Shown: positions 16,747 through 26,048 of the stretch, one piece after another
Numbering within the stretch: position 1 is the first letter of the stretch
Layout of the letters: each line of letters opens with the position of its first letter
NCBI GenBank assembly: GCA_026401075.1
Contig: JAPLNQ010000247.1
Location: 1-43,117 of the forward strand
Origin: Planctomycetia bacterium
Lineage (GTDB): Bacteria > Planctomycetota > Planctomycetia > Pirellulales > UBA1268
Length of the DNA: 43,117 bases
Direction of reading: 5' to 3'
Made by a program: the position numbers and the translations under genes
The notes under the pieces: model-generated
Databases searched by the model: none
Told to the model about the DNA's origin: nothing
Seen by the model: only the letters and a program-made list of their open reading frames with translations

Positions 16747-16775
16747 GGGGGCCCGGCATGCCGCCCCCAATTTTT
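16747..16775 (+). terminator. Rho-independent terminator after yceH-like gene
   Basis: Stem GGGGGC (16747-16752) pairs with GCCCCC (16763-16768) around a 10-nt loop that can extend the pairing, followed by AATTTTT. It lies 66 bp after the yceH-like stop codon and 72 bp before the next gene. Confidence 0.7.
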
Positions 16776-16846
16776 GGATTGCCCGGCGGAATTGCTGCGC
16801 GTACATTAAACCCCAGGCGGAGGGGACGAAGACACCTGGAGGGGAA

Positions 16847-17164
16847 ATGACCATGAGCACTCAAGACATGAGCACCCAAGACATGCGTACTCAAGAGCAC
16901 GACCGTCTTGATCGTTTGAAGTTGCTGTCACCGTTGCAGGCCATTCAGGCATGGCTCCGCGATGACTGCGGGCATGGCGAGAGAACCTATCTTGTCACCG
17001 CCATTCAGCGTGACCGTCGGATCGAACTCGACGACGACGAAATCGCCTACGTGATCGACGACGCCATGCAGAGCAGCATCGACGCGCCCGCCGTGTTCGA
17101 CCGCCTGCTCACCGCCGGTGATGGATTCCAGGCCTGCAACGTGCAGCGAATGCCGGCCCGTTGA
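16847..17164 (+). CDS. Small hypothetical protein
   Basis: 105 residues (99 if ATG 16853 is used). GGAGGGG just upstream fits either; it is 10-11 bp from the second ATG. The N-terminus repeats STQDM two to three times, a low-complexity tail. The rest is acidic and probably helical (PLQAIQAWLRDD, DDDEIAYVIDDAM). I recognise no family or catalytic motif. It follows the yceH terminator, so it is likely a single-gene transcript. Confidence 0.65.
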   Translation: MTMSTQDMSTQDMRTQEHDRLDRLKLLSPLQAIQAWLRDDCGHGERTYLVTAIQRDRRIELDDDEIAYVIDDAMQSSIDAPAVFDRLLTAGDGFQACNVQRMPAR

Positions 17165-17317
17165 GCGGCCAGCCGGCTCCCGCTCCCACGTGCGGTTGCT
17201 CGTCCGATAGCGGATACCCTCCCGTTTCGGGGATTTCACTATCTGGGCGATTGGGCACGACGGTATGCTCAAAAGAAGCCAAGGGCCCCTTCACTGCCAC
17301 GAAACGGAATCCAATCC

Positions 17318-18091
17318 ATGCGCACAGGCAACCCTGCACTCAACGACAAGACGTTTGAGAATTTCGGCGTCTACCGCCGCGACCTGACGACTGAGCAGTC
17401 TCCGGCCGGGACGATGACGATTAACGGCACCGCGCACAAGACGATGTTCCTGCTCGCGCTCGCCATGGGGACGGCCTGCTTCACGTGGTCGCGGACCTTT
17501 GCCGCCGTCGAAGCCAACCCCGCCGCCGCCATGCCATGGGCCATTGGGGGCGCGATCCTCGGCATGATCACGGGGCTGGTGATCTGCTTCAAGCACACCT
17601 GGGCCCCGACGCTGGCTCCGGTCTACGCGTTGGCCGAAGGGCTGTTTCTCGGGGGTGTGTCGGCCAGTTTTGAAGCGCAGTATCCCGGGATCGTGATCCA
17701 GGCCGTGGGTGGCACGTTTGGCACGTTGTTTGGCCTGCTGCTGGCATACCAGTCGGGCCTCATCAAGGCCACGGAAAACTTCAAGCTCGGCATCGTGGCC
17801 GCCACCGGCGGGATCTGTCTGGTCTACCTGATCTCCCTGATCGGCGGATTCTTCGGCTTCCCGATTCCCTTCATCCACTCGGCCGGCCCGATGGGTATCG
17901 CCTTCAGCCTCTTCGTGGTCGTGGTCGCGGCCCTGAACCTGGTGCTCGACTTCGACTTCATCGAGCAGGCGGCCGAGCGCGGGGCGCCCAAATACCTGGA
18001 ATGGTACGGGGCGTTTGCCCTGATGGTGACGCTCGTCTGGCTCTACATGGAGATCCTGCGGCTGCTCTCCAAGCTCAGAAGCCGGAACTGA
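17318..18091 (+). CDS. Bax inhibitor-1/YccA-like membrane protein
   Basis: 257 residues with about seven hydrophobic helices beginning at TMFLLALAMGTACFTW, then AIGGAILGMITGLVICF, ALAEGLFLGGVSASFE, and the last segment ALMVTLVWLYMEILRLL. The helix spacing, the conserved PVYALAEGLFLGGVS segment and the FDFIEQAAERGAPKYLEWYG C-terminal loop fit the bacterial Bax-inhibitor-1-like family (COG4760 type). The best-known relatives (YetJ) act as pH-sensitive calcium leak channels, but function in planctomycetes is untested. The upstream 153 bp holds no gene. The gene converges with the minus-strand heme/WD40 gene, with 42 bp between stops. Confidence 0.85.
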   Translation: MRTGNPALNDKTFENFGVYRRDLTTEQSPAGTMTINGTAHKTMFLLALAMGTACFTWSRTFAAVEANPAAAMPWAIGGAILGMITGLVICFKHTWAPTLAPVYALAEGLFLGGVSASFEAQYPGIVIQAVGGTFGTLFGLLLAYQSGLIKATENFKLGIVAATGGICLVYLISLIGGFFGFPIPFIHSAGPMGIAFSLFVVVVAALNLVLDFDFIEQAAERGAPKYLEWYGAFALMVTLVWLYMEILRLLSKLRSRN

Positions 18092-18133
18092 TTCCCACGG
18101 CCGGTGCAGGCGGTTTGAGCCGCAGTGCGACCG

Positions 18134-20881
18134 TCACGTTCCCGGAGGCAGGCCCTGCAAGGCGGACAGCTGGCCGACCGCCGCGTCGACCTCCTTCTGC
18201 CGCTCCGCGACGGGCGGCTCCAGGGAGCGGACGGCCGCGGCCGATGTCTCGACCACCGTGGCGGCCTTGGTGATCATGCCGTCGAGTTCCTGCATGCGTG
18301 CGGTCACAGCCGGCATGTCGGACTTCAGCTTCTCCGCGCGGGCGGTCATGTCGGCTGCCTCCTTCTCTCGGGCGGCCTTTTCGGCGGCCATCGTGGCCTG
18401 TGATTCTCCGAGCGACTTGATCTGCGCGGCCTTGGCGGCCACGGTTTTCACGAGCGTAGCCTGCACTTCCGCCAGTTCCCGGTCAGCAGGAACCGCATCC
18501 AGGGCCAACTTCGCACTGACCGCGGCGGCCTCGAGAGACCCGACAGCCTTGCCCAACTGATTCATCGTGGCCTGCGCAGCCGTCATTTCCCCCTGCTTGT
18601 CGGCGACCTTCTGCAGCAGGTCGGCGTGGTCCTGCTGCGCCTTGGCCACTGCGGCGGTGAGCGCCGCGATCTCCTTCTCCTTTGCCTGCCGCTCGTTCAC
18701 GAGCGCCTGCCGGGCCTGTTCGTCGTCGGCGACCTTCGCCTGTCCCTCGGCCACCTTCGCCTCGGCTTCGCGGACGACGGCTTCCCTCGTGGCGACGACG
18801 CCGGCCAGTTCCCGATAGCGGCCGAGAAACACCGTCTCATCCTGCCAGCGGGTGAGATCGGCGCGGGCGGCCTCGAGTTCCGCGGCGAGTTCGGTCGCCT
18901 TCGCGACGGCGGCCGCTGCGGCCTGCTTGAGTGGCTCGAGCGCGGGCCCCAGCGCGGCGAGCGTGGCCACCGACTGGTCGACGGCGGCCTTCGACTGATC
19001 CCGCTGCGGTGTGAGCATCGCGATCTGAGTGTCTGCGGCAGCGACAGCGGCCCTGATCGCTGCGAGTTCCACGCGGCGGACGTCGGCTGCGACCCGCTGA
19101 GCCTGCATCTTCGCGGCCAACTCCACGGCGGCCTTCTTGCCGGCGGAGTCGGCGGGACTCTGGGCCAGCGTGGCAAATGCCCGGGAATGAGCCTCGACGG
19201 CGGCCGCGAGATCGCGGTCGACGGTCGTGGCGGCCTGCTCTGCGGTGGTCTGCGCCTTGGCCACTTCCGTGCGACGTTGCGTGGCGGTCTCCAATTGCTT
19301 CTTCAGGTCGGCCAGCGTGGTCTCGGCTGCCGCTTTGGCCTGCGTGGCGTCGTCAATCTGCTTCTGCATCGCCGCCATCTGCGCCGTTGCGACCTCGGCC
19401 GCCATTCTCGCCGGCTCAACGGCCGGTGCCCGTTCGGCGACCGCCCGCTCCGCGGCGGCGGTCCGTTCGGCCAAGGTCTCGGGATTGCTCGACAGGCCGC
19501 CCACCCGCACGGCATCCGCTCCCTTCCAGATCCGGATCTCGCCCGTCCAGTCGCCGACGATCACCGCATCGGTCTCGTCACAGTAGGAGATGGCCAGGCC
19601 GAGGTCGGCACAGGGCTCGAACGCCTTCTGCTGGCTTCCGTCCTGACCCCAGATCTTGGGAGTCTTGTCGCGGCCCACGCTCACGATCCGGCCGTCACGG
19701 GTGAACTCCAGTGCCGCCACCCCGCCGGCATGCGCCGGCCAGGATTTCACCTCGCTGCCATTTTCCATCTCCCACAAGCGGATCGTGCCGTCCTCGCTGC
19801 CTGTTGCCAGCAGGTTGGAATCGCTCCGCCAGGAGACGCTGGTGACCGAGGCGGTATGCCCCGTGAGCGTGAGGAAATCGCGGCCGGTCGCCGCCTCCCA
19901 GACCACAACGCCGCCACTGCGGTCGCACGTGGCGAGCAGCACCCCGTCGGGGCTGAAGGAGGCGGCCATGATCCAGTCGGTATGCTTCCGCAGTTCATGC
20001 AACCGCTCGCTGGTCTCGGTCGAGTAGACACGGACCACCCGCTGCGGGCCGCCCAGAGCCACCAGCCGTTGGTCGGCGCTGATGTCGGCGGCCAGGACGG
20101 TGTCCAGTTCCTCGCCCAGTTCGGTCATGCGACGTCCGGTCGCGACGTTCCAGACCACAACCCGGCCGCTGGCGCCGCCACGGCCACCACCACCCACGAG
20201 CAGGCTGCCATTGCGGCTGAACTGGAGCACCTGCGGCCGCCCCTCGGGAAACGGCAGCACACCCGCCAACTGGCGAGTGTCGGTGCGGTAGAGCAACACC
20301 TGCTTCTGGCCGCAGACGGCGGCCAGCGGGGCCCAGGGGCTCGTCGCGATGGAAGCACAGGCATTGACGCCCTGCGTGCGGATCACAGGCTCGAGTGGAA
20401 TTCTTGCAGGCAGCGGCGTGACGGCCGGCCGTTCCGTCGGAGCGGCGTCCATCGCCATGGCCACCGTCTTTTTGGCCGCGGCAGCCTTGCTGCCCTTGTT
20501 CTCGAGCACGCCTTCCTCGATCCACTTCTTGATCAGGGCCCGCTCCTCCTCCGGAATGGGCGGCGAGTCGGGCGGCATCTTCGGCTCATCCTGGTGGGTG
20601 ATGAGCTTGTAGAGGTAGCTGGCGGACGCATTGCCGGGCTCGATCGCCCCGCCCGAGCCGCCGCCCTGCATGAGGCCCGTGTAGCTCGTGACATCGAGAT
20701 CGCCCGACTTCTTGTCGGGATTGTGGCAGCCACCGCAGCGCTGCCTCAGGACGGCGAGCACGTTGTCATCAAACGTTAGTTTGTCGTCAGCAGCAAGGGC
20801 ACTGGTGGCGACAGTCGCGATGATCGCCATCAGCGCCATGCGGACGGTGGTGGCGGCGACCGTGGTAGTCAGCAGCTTCAT
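18134..20881 (-). CDS. Heme / WD40 / long coiled-coil exported protein
   Basis: 915 residues from an ATG that opens a signal peptide (1-30, ending SALA). The frame extends further upstream but into the preceding gene, so that is rejected. A planctomycete cytochrome-c-like domain carries CGGCH at 49-53 with KMPPDSPP as a likely methionine-ligand region. A WD40 propeller covers about 165-450 (repeats such as LLATCDRSGGVVVWEAATG and LLATGSEDGTIRLWEMENG). The last half (about 470-915) is Ala/Gln/Glu/Lys-rich coiled coil. Last gene of the minus-strand set DUF1501, PPC, DUF1549/1553, heme-WD40. It starts 49 bp after the DUF1549/1553 stop. A surface-anchored redox scaffold is an inference. Confidence 0.87.
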   Translation of the reverse strand: MKLLTTTVAATTVRMALMAIIATVATSALAADDKLTFDDNVLAVLRQRCGGCHNPDKKSGDLDVTSYTGLMQGGGSGGAIEPGNASASYLYKLITHQDEPKMPPDSPPIPEEERALIKKWIEEGVLENKGSKAAAAKKTVAMAMDAAPTERPAVTPLPARIPLEPVIRTQGVNACASIATSPWAPLAAVCGQKQVLLYRTDTRQLAGVLPFPEGRPQVLQFSRNGSLLVGGGGRGGASGRVVVWNVATGRRMTELGEELDTVLAADISADQRLVALGGPQRVVRVYSTETSERLHELRKHTDWIMAASFSPDGVLLATCDRSGGVVVWEAATGRDFLTLTGHTASVTSVSWRSDSNLLATGSEDGTIRLWEMENGSEVKSWPAHAGGVAALEFTRDGRIVSVGRDKTPKIWGQDGSQQKAFEPCADLGLAISYCDETDAVIVGDWTGEIRIWKGADAVRVGGLSSNPETLAERTAAAERAVAERAPAVEPARMAAEVATAQMAAMQKQIDDATQAKAAAETTLADLKKQLETATQRRTEVAKAQTTAEQAATTVDRDLAAAVEAHSRAFATLAQSPADSAGKKAAVELAAKMQAQRVAADVRRVELAAIRAAVAAADTQIAMLTPQRDQSKAAVDQSVATLAALGPALEPLKQAAAAAVAKATELAAELEAARADLTRWQDETVFLGRYRELAGVVATREAVVREAEAKVAEGQAKVADDEQARQALVNERQAKEKEIAALTAAVAKAQQDHADLLQKVADKQGEMTAAQATMNQLGKAVGSLEAAAVSAKLALDAVPADRELAEVQATLVKTVAAKAAQIKSLGESQATMAAEKAAREKEAADMTARAEKLKSDMPAVTARMQELDGMITKAATVVETSAAAVRSLEPPVAERQKEVDAAVGQLSALQGLPPGT

Positions 20882-20930
20882 GGTGGGGCTCGCTCGGACT
20901 CCTGCCGTGCCGGGGGGTGAGTGGTGAGTC

Positions 20931-23399
20931 TCAGTGATTGAAGACAAATTCACGGGAATTGAGGATGGCCCAAAAGCAGTCTTCGAGCGCCTGTTGCAGG
21001 TTTGGCTCGGCGGCCACGATCGCCACAAGCTCCTGTTTTTCCTTGTCTGACGGCCGCCGCACGAACGCCCGGATGGAGAGCTCATCGATGATTTGTTCGG
21101 GGGTCTGCTTGGCGTCGAGCATCTTCTTGATCACAGCGCCGGCCTGAATCTTGCCCTGCACGGTGTCGCCGTTGAGCAGGTGGAGCGCCTGCGACAGGTT
21201 CGGCTCCATCTTGACCTCGCACGAACAGACCGTGCCCCGCGTGGCACGGCCGAACGTGGTGAGGAAGTAGGTCGAGGTGTTGCCGTCGGCAATCTGGACC
21301 GCCCGCGCGCCGATCGGAAGACCGGAAAACTTGTTCTGGGTGTCGGTGACGGTGGTCACCATGTCGAGCAATACCTCGGCGCGGACCCGGCGGAGCAACG
21401 CATGCGAGAAATTCCGCTCGTCTGTGGCGTTGGTCTCGTTGGTCTTGGTGGAGAGCTGATAGGTCCTGGAGGTGCAGATGTCGCGGACGAGCTTCTTGAA
21501 GTCGTACTTGTATTCCACGAACCGCCGCGCGAGCTCATCGAGCAACTCGGCGTTCACTGGCGGGTTCGTGACGCGGACATCGTCCACATCGTTGATCAGC
21601 CCCGGCCCGAAGAAGTGCGCCCAGACGATATTGACGAGGTTGCGGGAAAAATACTGGTTGTCAGACGACGTCAGCCAGGCGGCCACCACTTCGCGGCGGT
21701 CCCGTCCCGCGAGGTCGGGCTGCTCGCCCCCCAGAAACTTGGGCGGCACGACGCGGCCACCGACCGGATGCTTGACGTCACCGCTCCCCGAATTGAAGAC
21801 GATCGTCTCGCGGCTGTCCTCCCCCGGCTTGCGGCCAATCTGGGCGAAGAAGTTGGCGAAGCCGTAATAGTCCTCCATGGTCCAGCGGTCGAAGGGATGG
21901 TTGTGGCACTGGGCGCACTGGATCCGCATCCCCAGAAACACCTGCGCGACGTTCTCCGCCACTTTCAGTGTGTCGAGCTCGTTCTGGTAGTAGTTGGTGG
22001 CCGCGCTTGAGAACGTGCCCCCCTTGCTCGCAATCAGTTCGCGGAAGAGCTCGTCGATCGGCACGTTGGCCTGGATCCGCTGCTGCAGCCAGTTGTAGTA
22101 GAGCAGCATCGCCTTGTAGGTGACCTGATTCGACGTGCGGATCATCAGCAGTTCCGACCACTTCATCACCCACATCTCGACGAATTCCTTCCGTTCCAGC
22201 AGGCTGTCGACGAGGTGCTCCCGCTTGGAAGGGTCGGTACTCTGCACGAACGACCGGTATTCGTCGGAGCTCGGCAGCGTGCCGCAGATGTCAAGGTGCA
22301 CGCGGCGCAAGAACTCCTCGTCGGTGCAGAGGTCGGACGGGTTGATCCGGAGCCGCAGAAGCTTTCGGTTGATCGCCTCGTCGACGTAGTTGTTCGCGGG
22401 CGGGTTGGCCCACTGGAAGGCCAGCCCCTTGGGCAGCACGATGAACTGTGAGCCGACCGTGTGTGTCTCAAACCGGGCCGTGATGAAGGCCTCGCCACGG
22501 TTCTTGGCCGTCACCACGCCGTCTTGCGAGACCGTGGCTGAGTTGTCGTTGTTGGTGATGAAGACGGCCAAGCTCGTGACATCGCGGTCGCTGCCATCGG
22601 CATATTTCGCTCTCACGGTGAGCTTCTGCGTCTCGTTTTCGCCATCCATCACCCCTGATGGCGGAAAAAGCTCGAGCGACACGACCGCCGGCACCGGCCC
22701 TGAGTCGGCGGGCGCACCGGCCTCGAGCCAGCGGATCAACGCGGCATGGTATTCATCCCCCTTCTTGATCTTCGCACCGCCGCTGTGAGGAACCGCGTTG
22801 ATGGCCTTCTCCACCAGCAGGCTCTCCTCGACGAGCGCGAGGTTGAGTCGTCGGCCGCTGATCTCGCGGGTGAGGCGGTGGTGATCGCCGTCGGGGTCGA
22901 AGCCGAACAGCGACAGCCTGAATCCGTCCTTGCCGCGGGCGGCGCCGTGGCAGCTTCCGGTGTTGCAGCCGGCCTTCATGAAGACCGGCATCACGTCGAG
23001 CTTGAAGCTGACCGGGGTCGTCTCCACCGCCCTCTCAACGTGGACGGGCACGGAGACTGCGCGGCCGGCAAATGTCGCGGTGAGCGTGGTATCGCCGTCG
23101 GCGAGGGGCTTGAGCTGTTGCCCCTCGAGGACCACTCTGTCGGGATGGGCGAGACTCAGCGTCGCCTGCGACGTGACATCCCGCGTGATGCCGTCGGCGT
23201 AAGTCGCCTGCACGACGAGCGTCTGCCGGTCCTGCGCCGAGGAGAGGTGAACCTGCTGTGGAGAGACGACGACGTCGACGAGTGCCGGATCGGCACCGTA
23301 AGCCACCCCGAAGGCCGCCATCGCCACGCACAGGCAGGCCCGAAGCATCGCAGCACTCGTGCGGAGGTGTGCTGCAGTTGGTCGTTTGCAGTCATTCAT
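20931..23399 (-). CDS. DUF1549/DUF1553 heme protein with Ig-like domains
   Basis: 822 residues. ATG 23399 has GAGGA 9 bp upstream and begins a signal peptide (to about residue 36). A bacterial Ig-like (BIG2) domain occupies about 38-120. A heme-type motif CNTGSCH is at 145-151, and a second Ig-like domain spans about 240-340. DUF1549 runs roughly 360-560 (NYVDEAINRKLLRLRINPSD) and holds another CxxCH (CAQCH, 495-499). DUF1553 fills the C-terminal third (RNLVNIVWAHFFGPGLINDV, ALHLLNGDTVQ). This is the standard partner of DUF1501 proteins in planctomycetes. The pair is thought to serve in extracytoplasmic redox or degradation of complex organics, but this is not proven. The gene is third of four in the operon. 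Confidence 0.92.
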   Translation of the reverse strand: MNDCKRPTAAHLRTSAAMLRACLCVAMAAFGVAYGADPALVDVVVSPQQVHLSSAQDRQTLVVQATYADGITRDVTSQATLSLAHPDRVVLEGQQLKPLADGDTTLTATFAGRAVSVPVHVERAVETTPVSFKLDVMPVFMKAGCNTGSCHGAARGKDGFRLSLFGFDPDGDHHRLTREISGRRLNLALVEESLLVEKAINAVPHSGGAKIKKGDEYHAALIRWLEAGAPADSGPVPAVVSLELFPPSGVMDGENETQKLTVRAKYADGSDRDVTSLAVFITNNDNSATVSQDGVVTAKNRGEAFITARFETHTVGSQFIVLPKGLAFQWANPPANNYVDEAINRKLLRLRINPSDLCTDEEFLRRVHLDICGTLPSSDEYRSFVQSTDPSKREHLVDSLLERKEFVEMWVMKWSELLMIRTSNQVTYKAMLLYYNWLQQRIQANVPIDELFRELIASKGGTFSSAATNYYQNELDTLKVAENVAQVFLGMRIQCAQCHNHPFDRWTMEDYYGFANFFAQIGRKPGEDSRETIVFNSGSGDVKHPVGGRVVPPKFLGGEQPDLAGRDRREVVAAWLTSSDNQYFSRNLVNIVWAHFFGPGLINDVDDVRVTNPPVNAELLDELARRFVEYKYDFKKLVRDICTSRTYQLSTKTNETNATDERNFSHALLRRVRAEVLLDMVTTVTDTQNKFSGLPIGARAVQIADGNTSTYFLTTFGRATRGTVCSCEVKMEPNLSQALHLLNGDTVQGKIQAGAVIKKMLDAKQTPEQIIDELSIRAFVRRPSDKEKQELVAIVAAEPNLQQALEDCFWAILNSREFVFNH

Positions 23400-23482
23400 G
23401 AGGGGGTCCTCACCATCGGGTTCACCGCCGAAGTGCGGCCTCGCCTCAAACGGCTCAGCCTGACCGGCGAAGGGTGTCTGTG

Positions 23483-25966
23483 TCACTTTGGTGCGCCGCC
23501 TGCCTGCTTGCCCTGGAGGCGGAGTTTTTCAAGTCTGGAGAGCGGCTGGGCGGGCTTGGCCGAAGGGTCCTGAGCGGTCTGGTCTTTGGCGGGCGCTTTC
23601 TCTGCCGCAGCCTGCGCGGGGGTTTTGACCGGCGCGGCGATCTGGAGTTCGGTCTGCCCGCCGCGACACCGCACCGGCTCACCTTGGCAGGTCGTTGTCA
23701 GCTCGACAAAGGGCGACTTATGGTTGCCGACGGGGCTTTTCTCGTCGGTCTTCACCTCGAAGACCAGCTCCGTCGTATCTTTCGTGAATGTGGCTTCGGT
23801 GGCCGTCGTGTTGGCAGGAAGCCCTTGCAGCCGCGCCACCCCGTCGCCCTCGAACGGTGTCGACTGCGTGAGCGTGCAGACGATCTGAGCCGTCTCCCCC
23901 TGCTCGCAGGATGATCGCGCGAGCTTCGCGGTGGCGAACGGCTCGGCCACCTGCAGTGTGGCGAGCTGCGAGGCCGACCAGGCCTGCCCGCCGACGTCCG
24001 CCTGGCCGATCACGTAGATCGGCCAGGTGCCGAGCACCGCCTTGCCGTCGGCGTTGACCGTATACTCAACCTCGCTCTTGTCAGCGGGAATCTTCACGTT
24101 CGGAACAGCCGCCACGCCCGGCGAGCGAAACGGGAATTCGACCGTGATCGGCTCCGTGAAGCCCTCTGCCCGCGTGACGACGACCTTCAGTTCGATCGTG
24201 CCGTTGCGGACCAACGGGGCCTTGGGCTGCACGAGCTCCAGTTGGAACGGCAACGGTTCAACGACTGCCATGGCCAGCCGGTCGACCTTGGCCGCGAAGA
24301 AGGTGTTGTTGTTCGGGCCGATGATGAAATCGGCGGAGTTTTCGAACCGCCCCCTGACCTGCACCTTGTCGTCGACCGGACGGGCCTCGAGATCGAACAG
24401 CCCCCCGGCGATCGGCGCGTCGGCAGCCGCCTCGAACACGACCGGCATCTGCGAGAGGGCGGCTGGCATCGGCTGGCAGTGCATCGTCACCCCCGCCGGC
24501 AGCTTTTCCGCCGTGAGCGCGAGGTCTCCGGCGAAGTTGGTCCGGGTGGCGTTGATGAGCACCGCATAACGGCTGCCCCGGGGAACCATGATCGTCTGCC
24601 GGGTCTGCGAGTAACGGTCGATGCGGGGAATTGACAGTGTAAGCGAGGGAGTGACCGACTGCAGTTCGACCCGGTAGACGAAATCGGGCCGGCCACGGCC
24701 AAGGTGATCACCGACACGCACGACGTAGGAGCCGTCTGCCGGCACCTGGAACCGGTAAGAGGAGTCGGGACCGCGGGAGTCGTCGTTGGCACCGACTGTG
24801 CCGCCGTCGGCACGCAGCACGGTGATGACCGGATCAAGACCGCTCCGCAGGCGGCGTGCATAGCACTCGATGTCGTACGTCTCCCCCTTCTTGGCATCGA
24901 AACGGAAGCAGTCGACGTCGCCATCCGTACCGATGATCCCGTTGAACGAGAGCGATGGATCGGCGGCAGTCGCGGTGGCGATGTCGTTGTTGGGCTCGGC
25001 CTCGAGCACGTTGCCCTGCGTCGAGATGCGGAACGGCACGGCGGTGGGACCGATCCCCTGCGGATCAGGCGCGAAGAGCTGCAGCACGCCGCCGGCCGCC
25101 GGCACGGTCACGTCCAGCGGGATCGGGCCGCCGGCGTCGCCCAGCAACTGCACCGCCACCTTTTCGCCACCCTTGCCGCCCGCCGGGTAGACGGCCGTCG
25201 GCCGCGGAAACGTGCCGACATGGAGCCGGTAGCGGCAGTTGTCGTTGCCGCCGTAGCTTGTCTCCCGCACCTGCACGTAATACGTGCCATCGGCCGGCGC
25301 TAGCATGCTGAGCACGCCGTCCTGGCGGGCGATCGGCACGTCATCGATGGTGGCGAGTTCGAACCGCTTCTCATCGACGATGGCCACGGCCGGGTCGAAC
25401 AGGAACGTTCCCAGCCGCAGCGCCTCGACATCGACGCTCAGCCGCTGTCCCTTCTGGAGCGCGACCGCGAAAGAATCGACGTCCTCTCCCTTCACGACGC
25501 CCTGGATCGTCGAATTGAGCGGCACGGCCTGCGCCTCTGCCAACGTGCCATTGGGCTCCTTTTCATCGAGCTCAGGCAACGCGCCGACGAAAAATGACCG
25601 GAAGTCGGAGATGCCCGACTTGCACCGCACCTGCACCAGGTGCTCACCGAGCGGACAGTTCTCCGGAACGAAGACAACGGCCTTGAAGGAGTTGTCATCG
25701 ACAGACTGGATGCTGCGGACCACGAAGGCGGCGGCAGGGTCAGACGAATGAAAAAGCAGTTCTTCCGCGTCCTTGAGCCGGGCTCCCTTGAAGACCAGTT
25801 CGCGGTCACCGCCCCGCTGCACGCCGCGGGGCAGGATCAGGGTGAGCTGGGGAAACGAGGCCTGAGCGTCGTCGATCTGACCGAAGCAGCAGCTGACGAA
25901 GGCTATGGCCCACAGCAGCCGCCGACCGATCGTCACGTCAGGCATCGCTCGGTCTCGCATGGTCAT
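23483..25966 (-). CDS. Exported PPC-domain protein
   Basis: 827 residues. ATG 25966 is the first in frame; ATG 25945 gives a more conventional signal peptide (GRRLLWAIAFVSCCFG) and is equally possible. Two pre-peptidase C-terminal (PPC) beta domains are visible at about 130-250 (LDEKEPNGTLAEAQAVPL, ADGTYYVQVRE) and 325-455 (EAEPNNDIATATA, GDVDCFRFDAKKGETY, ADGSYVVRVGDHLGRG). The remainder is beta-rich with Ig-like character, ending in a low-complexity Ala/Lys/Pro tail. Second gene of the DUF1501 operon. PPC proteins here probably bind ligand or assist assembly at the cell surface. Confidence 0.85.
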   Translation of the reverse strand: MTMRDRAMPDVTIGRRLLWAIAFVSCCFGQIDDAQASFPQLTLILPRGVQRGGDRELVFKGARLKDAEELLFHSSDPAAAFVVRSIQSVDDNSFKAVVFVPENCPLGEHLVQVRCKSGISDFRSFFVGALPELDEKEPNGTLAEAQAVPLNSTIQGVVKGEDVDSFAVALQKGQRLSVDVEALRLGTFLFDPAVAIVDEKRFELATIDDVPIARQDGVLSMLAPADGTYYVQVRETSYGGNDNCRYRLHVGTFPRPTAVYPAGGKGGEKVAVQLLGDAGGPIPLDVTVPAAGGVLQLFAPDPQGIGPTAVPFRISTQGNVLEAEPNNDIATATAADPSLSFNGIIGTDGDVDCFRFDAKKGETYDIECYARRLRSGLDPVITVLRADGGTVGANDDSRGPDSSYRFQVPADGSYVVRVGDHLGRGRPDFVYRVELQSVTPSLTLSIPRIDRYSQTRQTIMVPRGSRYAVLINATRTNFAGDLALTAEKLPAGVTMHCQPMPAALSQMPVVFEAAADAPIAGGLFDLEARPVDDKVQVRGRFENSADFIIGPNNNTFFAAKVDRLAMAVVEPLPFQLELVQPKAPLVRNGTIELKVVVTRAEGFTEPITVEFPFRSPGVAAVPNVKIPADKSEVEYTVNADGKAVLGTWPIYVIGQADVGGQAWSASQLATLQVAEPFATAKLARSSCEQGETAQIVCTLTQSTPFEGDGVARLQGLPANTTATEATFTKDTTELVFEVKTDEKSPVGNHKSPFVELTTTCQGEPVRCRGGQTELQIAAPVKTPAQAAAEKAPAKDQTAQDPSAKPAQPLSRLEKLRLQGKQAGGAPK

Positions 25967-26048
25967 TCACGGCTGGGCGCCACGCGCCTCGGTCCGACTC
26001 CTCGGGACAGTGGAACTCTCGGCACGGCCGCGTGGTGCGGCCGGCGAG

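Noticed and set aside
18626-20779. 717-residue open frame on the plus strand
   Set aside because: It is a shadow of the WD40/coiled-coil gene; composition is Gly/Arg/Leu-rich with no motif and no ribosome-binding site.
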